Notes under the pieces: model-generated | Told to the model about the DNA's origin: nothing | The model's database searches: none | The model's input: the letters and a program-made list of their open reading frames with translations, nothing else | Program-made: the position numbers and the translations under genes | Source of the DNA: Marispirochaeta sp964554875 | GTDB taxonomy: Bacteria; Spirochaetota; Spirochaetia; JC444; Marispirochaetaceae | Direction of reading: 5' to 3' | NCBI GenBank assembly: GCA_964554875.1 | Contig: CAZKQJ010000010.1 | Span: 1-64,000, forward strand | DNA length: 64,000 nt | Shown here: piece by piece, positions 49,339 to 58,473 of the stretch | Layout of the letters: each line of letters begins with the position of its first letter | How positions within the stretch are numbered: the first letter of the stretch is position 1

Positions 49339-51780
49339 TCAAACCCCTGCACTGCTTTGAGAAAGCTCTTTCCCTGCAACAGTCAATACAGCCTTTTTAA
49401 ATTTCCCCGGGGTTGTTCCGGTGTGTTCCTTGAAAAGTTTGATAAAATAGTAGCTGTTGCTGTAGCCCACAGCCTTGCCCACATCTTCTACGGTCAAATC
49501 CGTTTCCTTTAAAAGCTCCTTGCTCCTGTTGATCCGTACCCTGGTAAGATAGTCGACAAAATTGACTCCGAACTGCTCCTTGAATATGCGTCCCAGATAA
49601 CTGGGATTAAGGTTCAACTGTGCCGCCACCCAGTGAAGGTTGACTTTTCTGCCGCAGTCCCTGGAAATCAGCTCCTGAACCTTATCGGCATAGCACCAGC
49701 TCCGGTTCTCCCGTGCCTGGAGAATATAATCCGAGGCACGGTTCACAAGTTCGGAGAACCACTGAATCACCTCCCGCCCGTCGGAAATACGGGAAAGATG
49801 TATAAAGGGGGCATCGTTATCCGGAGAGATCTGACGCCACTCTCCTCCTACATCATCGATACTGTCGGTAATTGCAATCAGAATCTTGGTCAGGACCTTC
49901 TGTACCTCCCGGTAGGGGACCTCCCGGTTCTGGCTTATCATCTTCGAATAGATATCCTCCACTACCTTTCGGGCGGCTTCGGCATCACCGGTCTTGATAA
50001 AATCCTTCATGGTGCTGATCAGGTCGTCAAACTGTTCAGAAGGCCATACCTTTCCGATCCGGATGTCCTGGATGTGTACGATCTCCCCCACTCCGGCGAG
50101 CATGCCGTGCTTGAGGGCTTCCACTGCCTCCTGGTAGGAGAGATGCAGGTCCCGGATATTATCCTGCACGCTCCCGATTCCGATGGTACAGTCAGCCTCA
50201 ACCCTCCGTGTTATGGCATTCTGAATCATTTCCGCACAATGAAAGAGCATATCCAGCATGGCGCCTTCACTGTTCACTATGACCACAAACCAGTTGTCAT
50301 CGGTTTCTGCAACGTCTCCTGTGCTTACCGACCGCACGGAGGAACGGATTACATCGGCAATCCAGAGACGCTTCAGGGAATCCTCCTCGGGTTCTTCATT
50401 GTCCCGGTCCCTCCGGGCTACGGCCACAACCATGGCGGCTATATTTTCCGGATCTATCTTGATGGATGCAAAGTCCAGCCGGGAATTGAGCTGCTCCGGC
50501 GGTATGGAATTGGGCTTTATAAGGGAGCGCACCAGCTTTTCACGGTAAGCCGGCATGCTTTCGCTGAGACTCGTCCGCAGCCTGCGGCGGGCCTGCTCCG
50601 ATTCCTTGATACAGCCTATAACATAATCCAGTTCTCCGTACCTGCTGGGCAGAGCCGGCTGTGATGCCGCGGAACCGCGCTCTTTTCGTAGATCACCTAC
50701 AAGATATACAAGCCGGGAGATGGGATTGTAGAGCCTCCGGGTAGCGAAAAACCCGACGGAAATGGCAAAAACCAGGATTATACCGGTTGCAAAGAGAAAC
50801 ACCCGGCGCAGGGAGTGGACATGCTGATAAAGACTGTCCAGGTCCGTCCTGCTTACAAAGGTCCACTCCAGCTGGGGAGACGATACAAAGGTCAGAAGCG
50901 AACCTTCTCGCAGTATGCTGCGGCTGCCTGAATTCTCATTGATTATCGATTCCTCCGATTCCATAAGGAAGGACAATTCCCGGCGGCCGAAGAGCTGCTC
51001 ATCGTAGAGCACGGGATTTCCGTCCCGGTCGAAAAGAAATATGGAAGTCAGCGAACTGGTGGAAGTCCGTTGAACAATGTGACGATACAATCGGTCGGCG
51101 TCGAGGTTGACGATAAAAACGTTGTTATCCTTAAACGAGGGCAGCAGAACGGAGATAATGTTTCGGTCGGGTCCGTATTTGAATCCGGCGATGCGGGCTT
51201 TCCAGCTCAGGCCTGAACGTGAATCATCCTGCAGAAAATCCATCCAGCTGGTATCGAAATACTCGGATATACCGTACTCCTCCCAGCTGTCCGTCAACAC
51301 CGACTCCTTGTCACCGTCGTAGTAATAGACGGACTGGATAAAACGGTTGGACAGGCGCAAACCGCTGAGCTTGTTGAAAACACGGTCCTTGGCCCGGAAA
51401 TAGAGGGATATCTCTTCGCTGTTCTCAAGGTTCCCGGATTCAGCCTCCGCCTCCAGGCGTTTTCCGTGGGGGTAGTTTTCATAATCCGCTACAATGTTGT
51501 CCAGGATAAGCTGGAGAAAGCTGGAATCGATCTGGTTTTTTACAATGTAAAAGGCATTCTCTGTTTGTCTGAGATACCGGAGATTGGCATCCATAATCTG
51601 CCGTTCAAAGGCCCGCTGGGTATTGATGAACAGAAAAGCGCTTATAATAAAAATCGGAAGCATTGCAAGAAAGAGCATGGAAGCAACCAGCTGGACATAA
51701 AACTTCCTCTCCCTAAGCCGGTTTCGCACCGTATCGACCATATTCCGATATTTTTTGCCTGCGTAAATTTCCACTGCCAT
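49339..51780 (-). CDS. Membrane-bound Cache-AraC one-component regulator
   Basis: 813 residues. One helix at about 30-52 and a second at about 325-345 enclose a periplasmic double-Cache-like sensor. A cytoplasmic middle region follows (about 345-690), then a C-terminal AraC DNA-binding domain (about 705-805, ending YYFIKLFKEHTGTTPGKFKK). This form senses a ligand outside the cell and binds DNA at the membrane, without a kinase. It diverges from an ABC operon (system 3), which it likely controls. A start without strong ribosome binding site leaves a small doubt at the N-terminus. Confidence 0.88.
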   Translation of the reverse strand: MAVEIYAGKKYRNMVDTVRNRLRERKFYVQLVASMLFLAMLPIFIISAFLFINTQRAFERQIMDANLRYLRQTENAFYIVKNQIDSSFLQLILDNIVADYENYPHGKRLEAEAESGNLENSEEISLYFRAKDRVFNKLSGLRLSNRFIQSVYYYDGDKESVLTDSWEEYGISEYFDTSWMDFLQDDSRSGLSWKARIAGFKYGPDRNIISVLLPSFKDNNVFIVNLDADRLYRHIVQRTSTSSLTSIFLFDRDGNPVLYDEQLFGRRELSFLMESEESIINENSGSRSILREGSLLTFVSSPQLEWTFVSRTDLDSLYQHVHSLRRVFLFATGIILVFAISVGFFATRRLYNPISRLVYLVGDLRKERGSAASQPALPSRYGELDYVIGCIKESEQARRRLRTSLSESMPAYREKLVRSLIKPNSIPPEQLNSRLDFASIKIDPENIAAMVVAVARRDRDNEEPEEDSLKRLWIADVIRSSVRSVSTGDVAETDDNWFVVIVNSEGAMLDMLFHCAEMIQNAITRRVEADCTIGIGSVQDNIRDLHLSYQEAVEALKHGMLAGVGEIVHIQDIRIGKVWPSEQFDDLISTMKDFIKTGDAEAARKVVEDIYSKMISQNREVPYREVQKVLTKILIAITDSIDDVGGEWRQISPDNDAPFIHLSRISDGREVIQWFSELVNRASDYILQARENRSWCYADKVQELISRDCGRKVNLHWVAAQLNLNPSYLGRIFKEQFGVNFVDYLTRVRINRSKELLKETDLTVEDVGKAVGYSNSYYFIKLFKEHTGTTPGKFKKAVLTVAGKELSQSSAGV

Positions 51781-51814
51781 TCAGGCTAATCCCGGATCAG
51801 GGCCCTGTCAACCT

Positions 51815-51833
51815 AGATATATTTGATATACGA
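51815..51833 (+). promoter_or_regulatory. Operator-like site between the Cache-AraC gene and ABC system 3
   Basis: AGATATA-N5-TATACGA matches the TGATATA-N5-TATATCA operator at 11 of 14 positions. It lies upstream of a minus-strand TTGACA box (51806-51811). A TATAAT box for the ABC operon is at 51911-51916, with no clear -35 box, consistent with an activated promoter. Confidence 0.4.
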
Positions 51834-51947
51834 TACATAGAAATTCTACATGTAGAGAATACCTGCATCGAGGTAGATTTCTTCTGTCTTTTCCTGTGAT
51901 TCATGAAAGGTATAATGGATCGTATAAAATTCACAAGGAGGATTTTT

Positions 51948-53267
51948 ATGAATAAGCGGCTTCTAAAAGGAGCTCTTGCATGCTTGCTTATGTTCACCAC
52001 CTTCTTCGCCTTCGCCGGCGGAGGTCAGGAAGCAGGTGAAGCATCAGCGGCTCAGGGAAAAGAGGAAAAAGTCGAGCTTGTACTCTGGGACGTCCAGACC
52101 AGTAACATCTTACGAGAGATTGTAGATTCCAGCGCCCAGAGGTTCATGGAGGATTATCCGAATGTTGTTCTGGACGTGGTGCATATCCAGAACGATGCCT
52201 ACAAAACCAAGCTGAAGGTTGCCATGGGAGCAGGAACCCCCCCGGATATCTTTCACAACTGGGGCGGCGGAACGCTGAAAGCCTACATTGACTCCAACAA
52301 TGTACACCCGATAACTGAAACAGCGGAGAGACTGAAGGGGACCAACATGGAGGCATCCTTTGATCCCGTCACCTTTGACAATACCGTCTATGGTGTCCCC
52401 TACGGCGGGCTGAACGGTGTATTCCTCTGGTACCGAAAAGACGTACTTGCACGACACAATCTTCAGCCGCCAAAAACCTGGGACGAGCTGATCCAGGTCG
52501 GCGAAGCCCTCAAGAGAAATGGAATCATCCCTCTTGCCCTGGCCAACAAGACCAAGTGGACCGGCTCCATGTATTACATGTACATTGCAGACCGTATCGG
52601 AGGAAATCAGATGTTCGCCAATGCCTATGCCGGAACAGGCTCCTTTGAAGATCCCGGCTACATCCGGACCGGACAGCTGATACAGGAACTTGTACGGAAG
52701 GACTTTTTCCCCAAGGGATTCAACGGCATGGACTATGACACTGGTCAGTCCCGGAATCTGCTTTACACTGGAAAAGCGGGCATGATGCTGATGGGCGCAT
52801 GGATTCTTGGCGCCGCTGCCAGCGAAGCTCCCGAGGTCCTGGAGAACATCGGCATACTTCCCTTCCCGGCCATTGAAGGCGGCAAGGGCGATCCCTCAAA
52901 TCTTATCGGCAGCCCGGGCCAGAACTATTTCTCAGTGTCCCAGGCATCGAAGAACAAGGAACTGGCTACCATATTCCTCCGCGATTACGTTATGAGCGAT
53001 GAGTGGGTACAGTTCATGGTGGAAAACGGTTATGTTCCCCCGGTTAAGGGTGCTGCTGCGATGATATCCGATCCTCTCCTGAAGGAAGCGGCTAATTATT
53101 TTGAGGCCGCCAATGCTGTTCAGCTCTACTACGACCAGTATCTGCCTCCGGAACTTGGCGAGATGCACAAGGACGTTACACAGGCCATCTTCGGTTTGGC
53201 TGTAAGCCCGGAAGAAGCTGCCAGACAGCACCAGAAGGCCCTTGAAGAGTACATGGCAGACCAATAA
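51948..53267 (+). CDS. ABC transporter sugar-binding protein 3
   Basis: About 439 residues. Signal peptide ends at FFAFAGGGQ without a lipobox. The mature protein is a family 1 solute-binding protein (KVELVLWDVQ start; IPLALANKTKW and YVMSDEWVQFM in the lobes). AAGGAGG precedes the ATG at 51948, chosen over an ATG 45 bases upstream. The operon continues with two permeases and a GH3 hydrolase after a strong hairpin. It probably imports beta-linked oligosaccharides for the GH3 enzyme. Confidence 0.9.
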   Translation: MNKRLLKGALACLLMFTTFFAFAGGGQEAGEASAAQGKEEKVELVLWDVQTSNILREIVDSSAQRFMEDYPNVVLDVVHIQNDAYKTKLKVAMGAGTPPDIFHNWGGGTLKAYIDSNNVHPITETAERLKGTNMEASFDPVTFDNTVYGVPYGGLNGVFLWYRKDVLARHNLQPPKTWDELIQVGEALKRNGIIPLALANKTKWTGSMYYMYIADRIGGNQMFANAYAGTGSFEDPGYIRTGQLIQELVRKDFFPKGFNGMDYDTGQSRNLLYTGKAGMMLMGAWILGAAASEAPEVLENIGILPFPAIEGGKGDPSNLIGSPGQNYFSVSQASKNKELATIFLRDYVMSDEWVQFMVENGYVPPVKGAAAMISDPLLKEAANYFEAANAVQLYYDQYLPPELGEMHKDVTQAIFGLAVSPEEAARQHQKALEEYMADQ

Positions 53268-53303
53268 GCCATTACTTACTACTGTTGTACTATTTCAAAA
53301 CCT

Positions 53304-53331
53304 GTTCGCACCCGGCCTGCCGGGTGCGAAC
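53304..53331 (+). repeat. Hairpin after sugar-binding protein 3
   Basis: GTTCGCACCCGGC and GCCGGGTGCGAAC form a perfect 13-bp inverted repeat with a CT between them. No T run follows (ATAATAG), so it should not fully stop transcription; message stabilisation is more likely. Confidence 0.75.
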
Positions 53332-53347
53332 ATAATAGCAGGTTAGC

Positions 53348-54238
53348 ATGACGACCAGAACCAGTAATATGGCGGCAGGTTTTGCCTTTGTAGCACCGGC
53401 CCTCCTGATTTACCTTTTCTATTTTATGTTGCCCATTCCCCTTTCCGCCCTCTACAGTCTTTTCAAGTGGGACGGAATATCGCCAATGACCAACTTCCGC
53501 GGACTGAACAACTATATCCGTCTGTTCGGGGATTCCGTCTTTTGGATCAGTTTCTTCAACAATGTAAAACTTGTAATCCTGTCCCTGGTGATTCAGCTCC
53601 CCATGGGGCTGCTTCTGGGGCTTCTTGTCTCCTCACGGCTGCGCGGCCTGGGGGCGTACAAGTTACTCTTTTTTGTTCCCATGACAATATCGGCGGTTGC
53701 CATAGGAATAACCTGGAAGTTTATCTACGAACCGAATTTCGGACTTCTGAATACCCTGCTTATCAAAATCGGACTGGAGAATCTGGCCCTCGGATGGCTT
53801 GGAGAACCGGGTCTGGCGATGGGAGCCGTAATCGCGACTATCTCCTGGCAGTACATTCCCCTCTATATGGTCATTTTCGCAGCGGCCCTTTCCGGAATTC
53901 CCCGGGAACTTACCGAAGCTGCCTATATCGACGGCGCTTCCGGCTTGCAGACTTTTCTGCATGTTACCCTTCCTCTGCTGCGAGGCTCCATTCGAACTGC
54001 TTCGATTCTGTCGATAACCGGCTCTCTGAAATACTTTGCCCTGATTTTTGTAATGACCGAAGGCGGACCGAACTACGCGAGCGAGCTTATGGCTACATAT
54101 ATGTACAAGCAGGCATTTACGACCTTCAGAATGGGATACGGCAGCGCCATCGCGGTGATAATGTTCGTTCTCTCCTTCTGGGTAACCATTCTGGCCCTCA
54201 GGATAGGGAAACAATCGGAGGGATTAAGTGGAACCTGA
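53348..54238 (+). CDS. Carbohydrate ABC permease (MalF type) of system 3
   Basis: 296 residues, six predicted helices and an EAA loop (EAAYIDGASGLQTFLHVTLPLL). Starts 80 bases after the binding protein gene. Its end overlaps the next permease gene by 11 bases. Confidence 0.92.
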   Translation: MTTRTSNMAAGFAFVAPALLIYLFYFMLPIPLSALYSLFKWDGISPMTNFRGLNNYIRLFGDSVFWISFFNNVKLVILSLVIQLPMGLLLGLLVSSRLRGLGAYKLLFFVPMTISAVAIGITWKFIYEPNFGLLNTLLIKIGLENLALGWLGEPGLAMGAVIATISWQYIPLYMVIFAAALSGIPRELTEAAYIDGASGLQTFLHVTLPLLRGSIRTASILSITGSLKYFALIFVMTEGGPNYASELMATYMYKQAFTTFRMGYGSAIAVIMFVLSFWVTILALRIGKQSEGLSGT

Positions 54239-55070
54239 TTTTCGACGAGCATCCCTTATCAGGAAGGGAATAATATATCTGTTAGCCACAATATGGCTGA
54301 TCATCACTATTTATCCAATTATTTTCCTCATACAGAATTCTCTGAAATCAAACATGGATTTTTTCTCCGGCGATCCCTGGGATTTTCCGGCAGTCTGGAT
54401 GTTCGAAAACTACACAGCTGTCCTGGAACAGGATTTCTTCCGCTACACGGCGAACTCATTCATTACCGTGGGAGTTTCCCTGATCATTCTGGTACTCGCC
54501 GGCAGTCTCGCAGCTTTCGGTTTGTCCCGCATCCGCTTCCGCTTCAGGAACCTGCTCTACCTGCTCTTTGTCGGCGGGCTGACGATTCCTATCCATATAA
54601 CCCTTATTCCGGTGTACAATCTTACCCGGATTATGGGTATCTACGATTCCCTGGGAGCCCTGATAGGACCATACGTTGCCTTTAACCTGCCGGTAACTGT
54701 TTTTATTCTTACATCCTTTATGAGCGAACTTCCGCGAAGTCTGGAAGAAGCCGCCTATATGGACGGAGCAAAGAGGTTACAGGTCTACTGGAACATCATG
54801 CTTCCGATAAGTCGGCCGGCGGTAACCGCGGTAATCATCCTGGACGCTGTGGTACTGTGGAACGAGTTTATTTTTCCCCTGGTACTGATCAACTCGGAAA
54901 AATATCGCCCTTTGACCCTGGCCCTCTGGAATTTCCAGGGAGAGTTCACCGCCAAGATCCCTTTAATGATGGCCTCCCTTGTACTGGCTTCGTTGCCCCT
55001 CTTTTTAATCTATGCAATTGCCCGGGAACGCCTGATCGAAGGCATGGTCGTCGGGGCAGTGAAAGGATAG
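54228..55070 (+). CDS. Carbohydrate ABC permease (MalG type) of system 3
   Basis: 280 residues, six helices, EAA loop EEAAYMDGAKRLQVYWNIMLP, and a MalG-like end GMVVGAVKG. GTG start, with GGAGGG six bases upstream inside the preceding gene, so the two are translationally coupled. The GH3 gene follows after four bases. Confidence 0.92.
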   Translation: MEPDFRRASLIRKGIIYLLATIWLIITIYPIIFLIQNSLKSNMDFFSGDPWDFPAVWMFENYTAVLEQDFFRYTANSFITVGVSLIILVLAGSLAAFGLSRIRFRFRNLLYLLFVGGLTIPIHITLIPVYNLTRIMGIYDSLGALIGPYVAFNLPVTVFILTSFMSELPRSLEEAAYMDGAKRLQVYWNIMLPISRPAVTAVIILDAVVLWNEFIFPLVLINSEKYRPLTLALWNFQGEFTAKIPLMMASLVLASLPLFLIYAIARERLIEGMVVGAVKG

Positions 55071-55074
55071 AACA

Positions 55075-57423
55075 ATGACTGATTATATAAAACAGGCTGA
55101 AGACCTGCTGCAAAAAATGAACATTGAAGAAAAAATAGCCCAGCTCTGTTCAATCTGGCTTCTTATGGAGGACGGCGGAAGACTGGGCGTCCGGACTCTG
55201 GAGGGGCTCCAGATAGGACAGTCCCCACTTGACCCGTTCAAGGAGATGAAGAACGGAATCGGTCAAATAACCCGGCCCCTGGGGACAAAACCTGTATCCC
55301 CTCTTGATGGGATACGTCTGCTTAACCGGGTACAGAAATACCTGAAAGAGAAAACTCGTCTGGGAATCCCCGCCCTGCCCCATGAGGAGTGTCTTGCGGG
55401 GCTCATGGCCCAGGGGGCCACCTATTTTCCTGCTGGCATAAATAACGGAGCCCTCTGGGACCCGGAACTGGTGGAAAGAATTGGCCGCGCCATAGGCGAA
55501 GAGCTCTACTCTGTCGGTTCCCGGCAGGGGCTCTCCCCGGTGCTGGATGTTGCCCGGGACGCCCGCTGGGGACGGACCGAAGAGAGCTGCGGAGAGGACC
55601 CCTACCTTGTGGGATGCACAGCTTCCGCCTATGTCCGTGGTCTGCAGGGGCCGGATGGAAGGCTTGTTGCCACCCTGAAGCACTTTGCGGGCCACTCCTT
55701 CAGCGAAGGAGGCAGAAACCATGCACCGGTGAGGATAGGCAGGCGGGAGCTGGCGGACACCTTTCTGCTGCCCTTTGAGATGGCGGTCAAACTCGCCGGC
55801 GCCTCCTCGGTAATGCCTGCCTACCACGATATCGACGGCATCCCTCTTCACCAGTCTCATGAATACCTGACCCGGCTGCTAAGGGAGGAATGGGGCTTCC
55901 AGGGTACAATAGTCTCCGACTACGAGGGAATCTCTCAACTCCATACGGACCACCGCACCCAGGAAGATTACAGTGAGGCCGCAGCAGCGGCTCTTGCTGC
56001 CGGTGTGGATGTGGAACTTCCGGGAAATACAGCATACCGGAAGGGACTCAGGTCTGCCCTGGAAAAGGGGACGCTCGATATGGCGGTTGTAGACCAGGCG
56101 GTAAAGCGGGTCCTGACCCAGAAATTCCGGCTGGGTCTCTTTGATAATCCCTACGCCGATGAAGGAAGCCTGCAGCTGAACACCCCTGAGCATCGGAGCC
56201 TGGCTCGGGAAGCCGCGGCAAAGTCCATGGTACTGCTGAAGAATGACGGAACCCTTCCTTTAAAAAAGGATGCAAAACTGGCCCTTATCGGCCCCCTGGC
56301 CGACGACCCCCTGGGGATGTACAGCGGCTACTCCTTTCCGGTTCACCTGATCATCAGCGGAATCGAGGACGGAGGAAAGCACCTTCCGAGTCTGAAGCAG
56401 GAACTTGAGCAGCTGATTGAATTGCCCCTGATTTACAAGCGGGGCTGTGACATCCTCAGCCGCCGCCCCAAGGATTCGGCGGTCTTTCCCGGAGACGTCG
56501 CAGCCGAGGGGGATGTACAGAAAACCTTTATCAGCGCCGACACTTCCGGTATTCAGGCTGCTGTCAAAGCCGCCGGCGAGGCTGACACGGTCGTTCTTGC
56601 CGTGGGAGACCTGGCGGGGCTGTTTTTGAGCGGCACTGTGGGAGAAGGCTCGGATAGCTCTTCTTTGGAGCTGCCTGGCGTGCAGTCACAGCTTGTTGAT
56701 GCGATCCTGGATACGGGAAAGCCGGTAATAATCCTCTGCATCAGCGGGCGCCCCTACAACCTGGGCCGCGGATTTCGTGATGCTGCGGCCATTATCCAGG
56801 CCTGGCTGCCGGGTCAGGAAGGACCTGCCGCAATCAGCGATGTTCTTTTTGGAAAGGTCAATCCCGGGGGAAAGCTGCCGGTCTCCATTCCCAGGAAAGC
56901 GGGCGCCATGCCCTTCTTTTACAACTACAAGATGAAATCCGCCGGAATGCCGATTCAACCCGATTTCGGGGCTGAGTTTCCCTTCGGCTTCGGGCTCAGC
57001 TATACGAGCTTTGAACTCTCCGATTTCAGCGTTAATGCTGAAAAGGTCCCCCTGGACGGGGAGGTCGTACTGGAGTGCCGGCTGAAGAACACGGGGATGC
57101 TCCAGGGAGATCAGGTGGTTCAGCTCTATGTACGGGACCTCTATGCCAGCACGGTACGCCCTGTGATGGAACTGAAGGCCTTTAAACGGGTCAGCCTTGC
57201 TGCCGGAGAAAGCTTTCGTCTGCGCTTCATTGTCCCCTGCGACATGCTCTCCTTTACCGGTCCGGACTACCGCCGGATCGTGGAACCCGGCGACTTCGAG
57301 TTTATGCTCGGGACATCCTGCAAGGATATTGCGTATCGCCAAAAGATAGGGCTGTACGGAGAAGCCCGGTATCCCGGCAACACCTGGTCCATGGAGAGCA
57401 TTGTAGAAATCCTGGAGGAGTAA
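55075..57423 (+). CDS. GH3 family beta-glucosidase/beta-xylosidase
   Basis: 782 residues, no signal peptide: cytoplasmic. The N-terminal TIM barrel (about 1-330) has KHFAGHS and the nucleophile Asp282 in IVSDYEGI. The alpha/beta sandwich (about 390-620) and a C-terminal fibronectin-III-like domain (about 680-760) follow, the full GH3 layout. The enzyme removes glucose or xylose from the non-reducing ends of imported oligosaccharides. The xylose sensor genes directly downstream favour beta-xylosidase, but the sequence alone does not decide. Last gene of the ABC system 3 operon. Confidence 0.92.
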   Translation: MTDYIKQAEDLLQKMNIEEKIAQLCSIWLLMEDGGRLGVRTLEGLQIGQSPLDPFKEMKNGIGQITRPLGTKPVSPLDGIRLLNRVQKYLKEKTRLGIPALPHEECLAGLMAQGATYFPAGINNGALWDPELVERIGRAIGEELYSVGSRQGLSPVLDVARDARWGRTEESCGEDPYLVGCTASAYVRGLQGPDGRLVATLKHFAGHSFSEGGRNHAPVRIGRRELADTFLLPFEMAVKLAGASSVMPAYHDIDGIPLHQSHEYLTRLLREEWGFQGTIVSDYEGISQLHTDHRTQEDYSEAAAAALAAGVDVELPGNTAYRKGLRSALEKGTLDMAVVDQAVKRVLTQKFRLGLFDNPYADEGSLQLNTPEHRSLAREAAAKSMVLLKNDGTLPLKKDAKLALIGPLADDPLGMYSGYSFPVHLIISGIEDGGKHLPSLKQELEQLIELPLIYKRGCDILSRRPKDSAVFPGDVAAEGDVQKTFISADTSGIQAAVKAAGEADTVVLAVGDLAGLFLSGTVGEGSDSSSLELPGVQSQLVDAILDTGKPVIILCISGRPYNLGRGFRDAAAIIQAWLPGQEGPAAISDVLFGKVNPGGKLPVSIPRKAGAMPFFYNYKMKSAGMPIQPDFGAEFPFGFGLSYTSFELSDFSVNAEKVPLDGEVVLECRLKNTGMLQGDQVVQLYVRDLYASTVRPVMELKAFKRVSLAAGESFRLRFIVPCDMLSFTGPDYRRIVEPGDFEFMLGTSCKDIAYRQKIGLYGEARYPGNTWSMESIVEILEE

Positions 57424-57454
57424 AGAAATCAAACCTGTGGTTTTTCTGTTATGT

Positions 57455-57484
57455 GCGGGTATTATGCCATGCTATAATACCCGC
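57455..57484 (+). repeat. Inverted repeat before the sensor operon
   Basis: GCGGGTATTA and TAATACCCGC form a perfect 10-bp palindrome with ten bases between, ending two bases before the first possible start codon. It overlaps a TATAAT (57473-57478). It may be an operator for a sugar regulator or an RNA stem sheltering the start; no T run follows. Confidence 0.5.
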
Positions 57485-57486
57485 AA

Positions 57487-58473
57487 ATGAAGGCTCCCAT
57501 GGAAAAATCTCTGCTGTTCATATTCAGCTCCCTGTTTATAATCTCTTTTATCCTTTCCCTGCATGCCATAGTCGATCTTTCAAGTCTTACTTCAGGCAAT
57601 GAAGAAACGGAAACTGCTAATTACCATTTTGCCTTCTTTCTGCCCAGGGAGTTCTACAGCTTTTTCCGTTCCGTGGCCAGCGGAGCCCGGGAAGCGGCGG
57701 ATGAACTGGACTGCGCTTTGTCCTTCCATACTATCGAAAACGATTCCCTGGATCTGAAAATGGCCCGCTTCTCCGGAATCGACGGAGTAGTGCTCTACCC
57801 AAGCATCAATGAAGAAGAAGCTCGAGGAATCCTCAATGAGTTTGACGAATCAGGTATATCCGTAGTGCTTATAGAGCATACGCTGTCGGACAGTTCCCCC
57901 TGGCCCTACGTGGGGACGAACAATTTCGACATCGGTAAAAAGATCGGGAACCTCATAAAATCCCGATCAGGCTCTCCCCTCCGGATAGCAGTGGTCTACT
58001 CACAGAAATCCCCGGGAATCTATGCGGAAAAGGATCTGGTCGGTATGGGAATAACCACGGCCCTGGGTCCCCTGCTTGAAACACCCCTGGAAAGCAGAAT
58101 CACGAATCTGAACCCCCTGGACGCGGAGGAGCTTACCTATGAGATGCTGCTGAACGAACCATGGATATCCACCATTGTATTTACCGACACCAGCGATACC
58201 CTGGCGGCAACCCAGGTGCTTATCGATATGAATATGGTAGGGACCGTGCGGTTGATCGGCTTCGGAACGGAGAACGCAATCCTCGATTACGTGGAAAAGG
58301 GTATTCTCGAGGCCACCATTGCCACAAATCCCTGGGATATTGGCTACAACGCCGTCAAAGTTCTGGTCAATCAGCAGAGCGAAGGACACATGCCGGGTTA
58401 TGTTGATACGGGAGTAGAGATTGTAACAAAAGAAAATGTAGAACGCTTCAGAAAACGAGGGAACAAGGGATGA
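57487..58473 (+). CDS. Membrane-anchored periplasmic-binding-protein sensor (XylFII-like)
   Basis: 328 residues. A single N-terminal membrane anchor (about 8-28, no lipobox cysteine) holds a type I periplasmic-binding-protein domain (about 45-320), with the lobe pattern DGVVLYPS, YVGTNNFDIGKKIG, IVFTDTSDT, GFGTENAIL and ATIATNPWDIGYN. In clostridia, XylFII of this design binds D-xylose outside the cell and passes the signal to a LytS-type kinase. Here the kinase gene overlaps by ATGA. An ATG at 57499 with GAAGG upstream may be the real start. Ligand is inferred. Confidence 0.85.
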   Translation: MKAPMEKSLLFIFSSLFIISFILSLHAIVDLSSLTSGNEETETANYHFAFFLPREFYSFFRSVASGAREAADELDCALSFHTIENDSLDLKMARFSGIDGVVLYPSINEEEARGILNEFDESGISVVLIEHTLSDSSPWPYVGTNNFDIGKKIGNLIKSRSGSPLRIAVVYSQKSPGIYAEKDLVGMGITTALGPLLETPLESRITNLNPLDAEELTYEMLLNEPWISTIVFTDTSDTLAATQVLIDMNMVGTVRLIGFGTENAILDYVEKGILEATIATNPWDIGYNAVKVLVNQQSEGHMPGYVDTGVEIVTKENVERFRKRGNKG

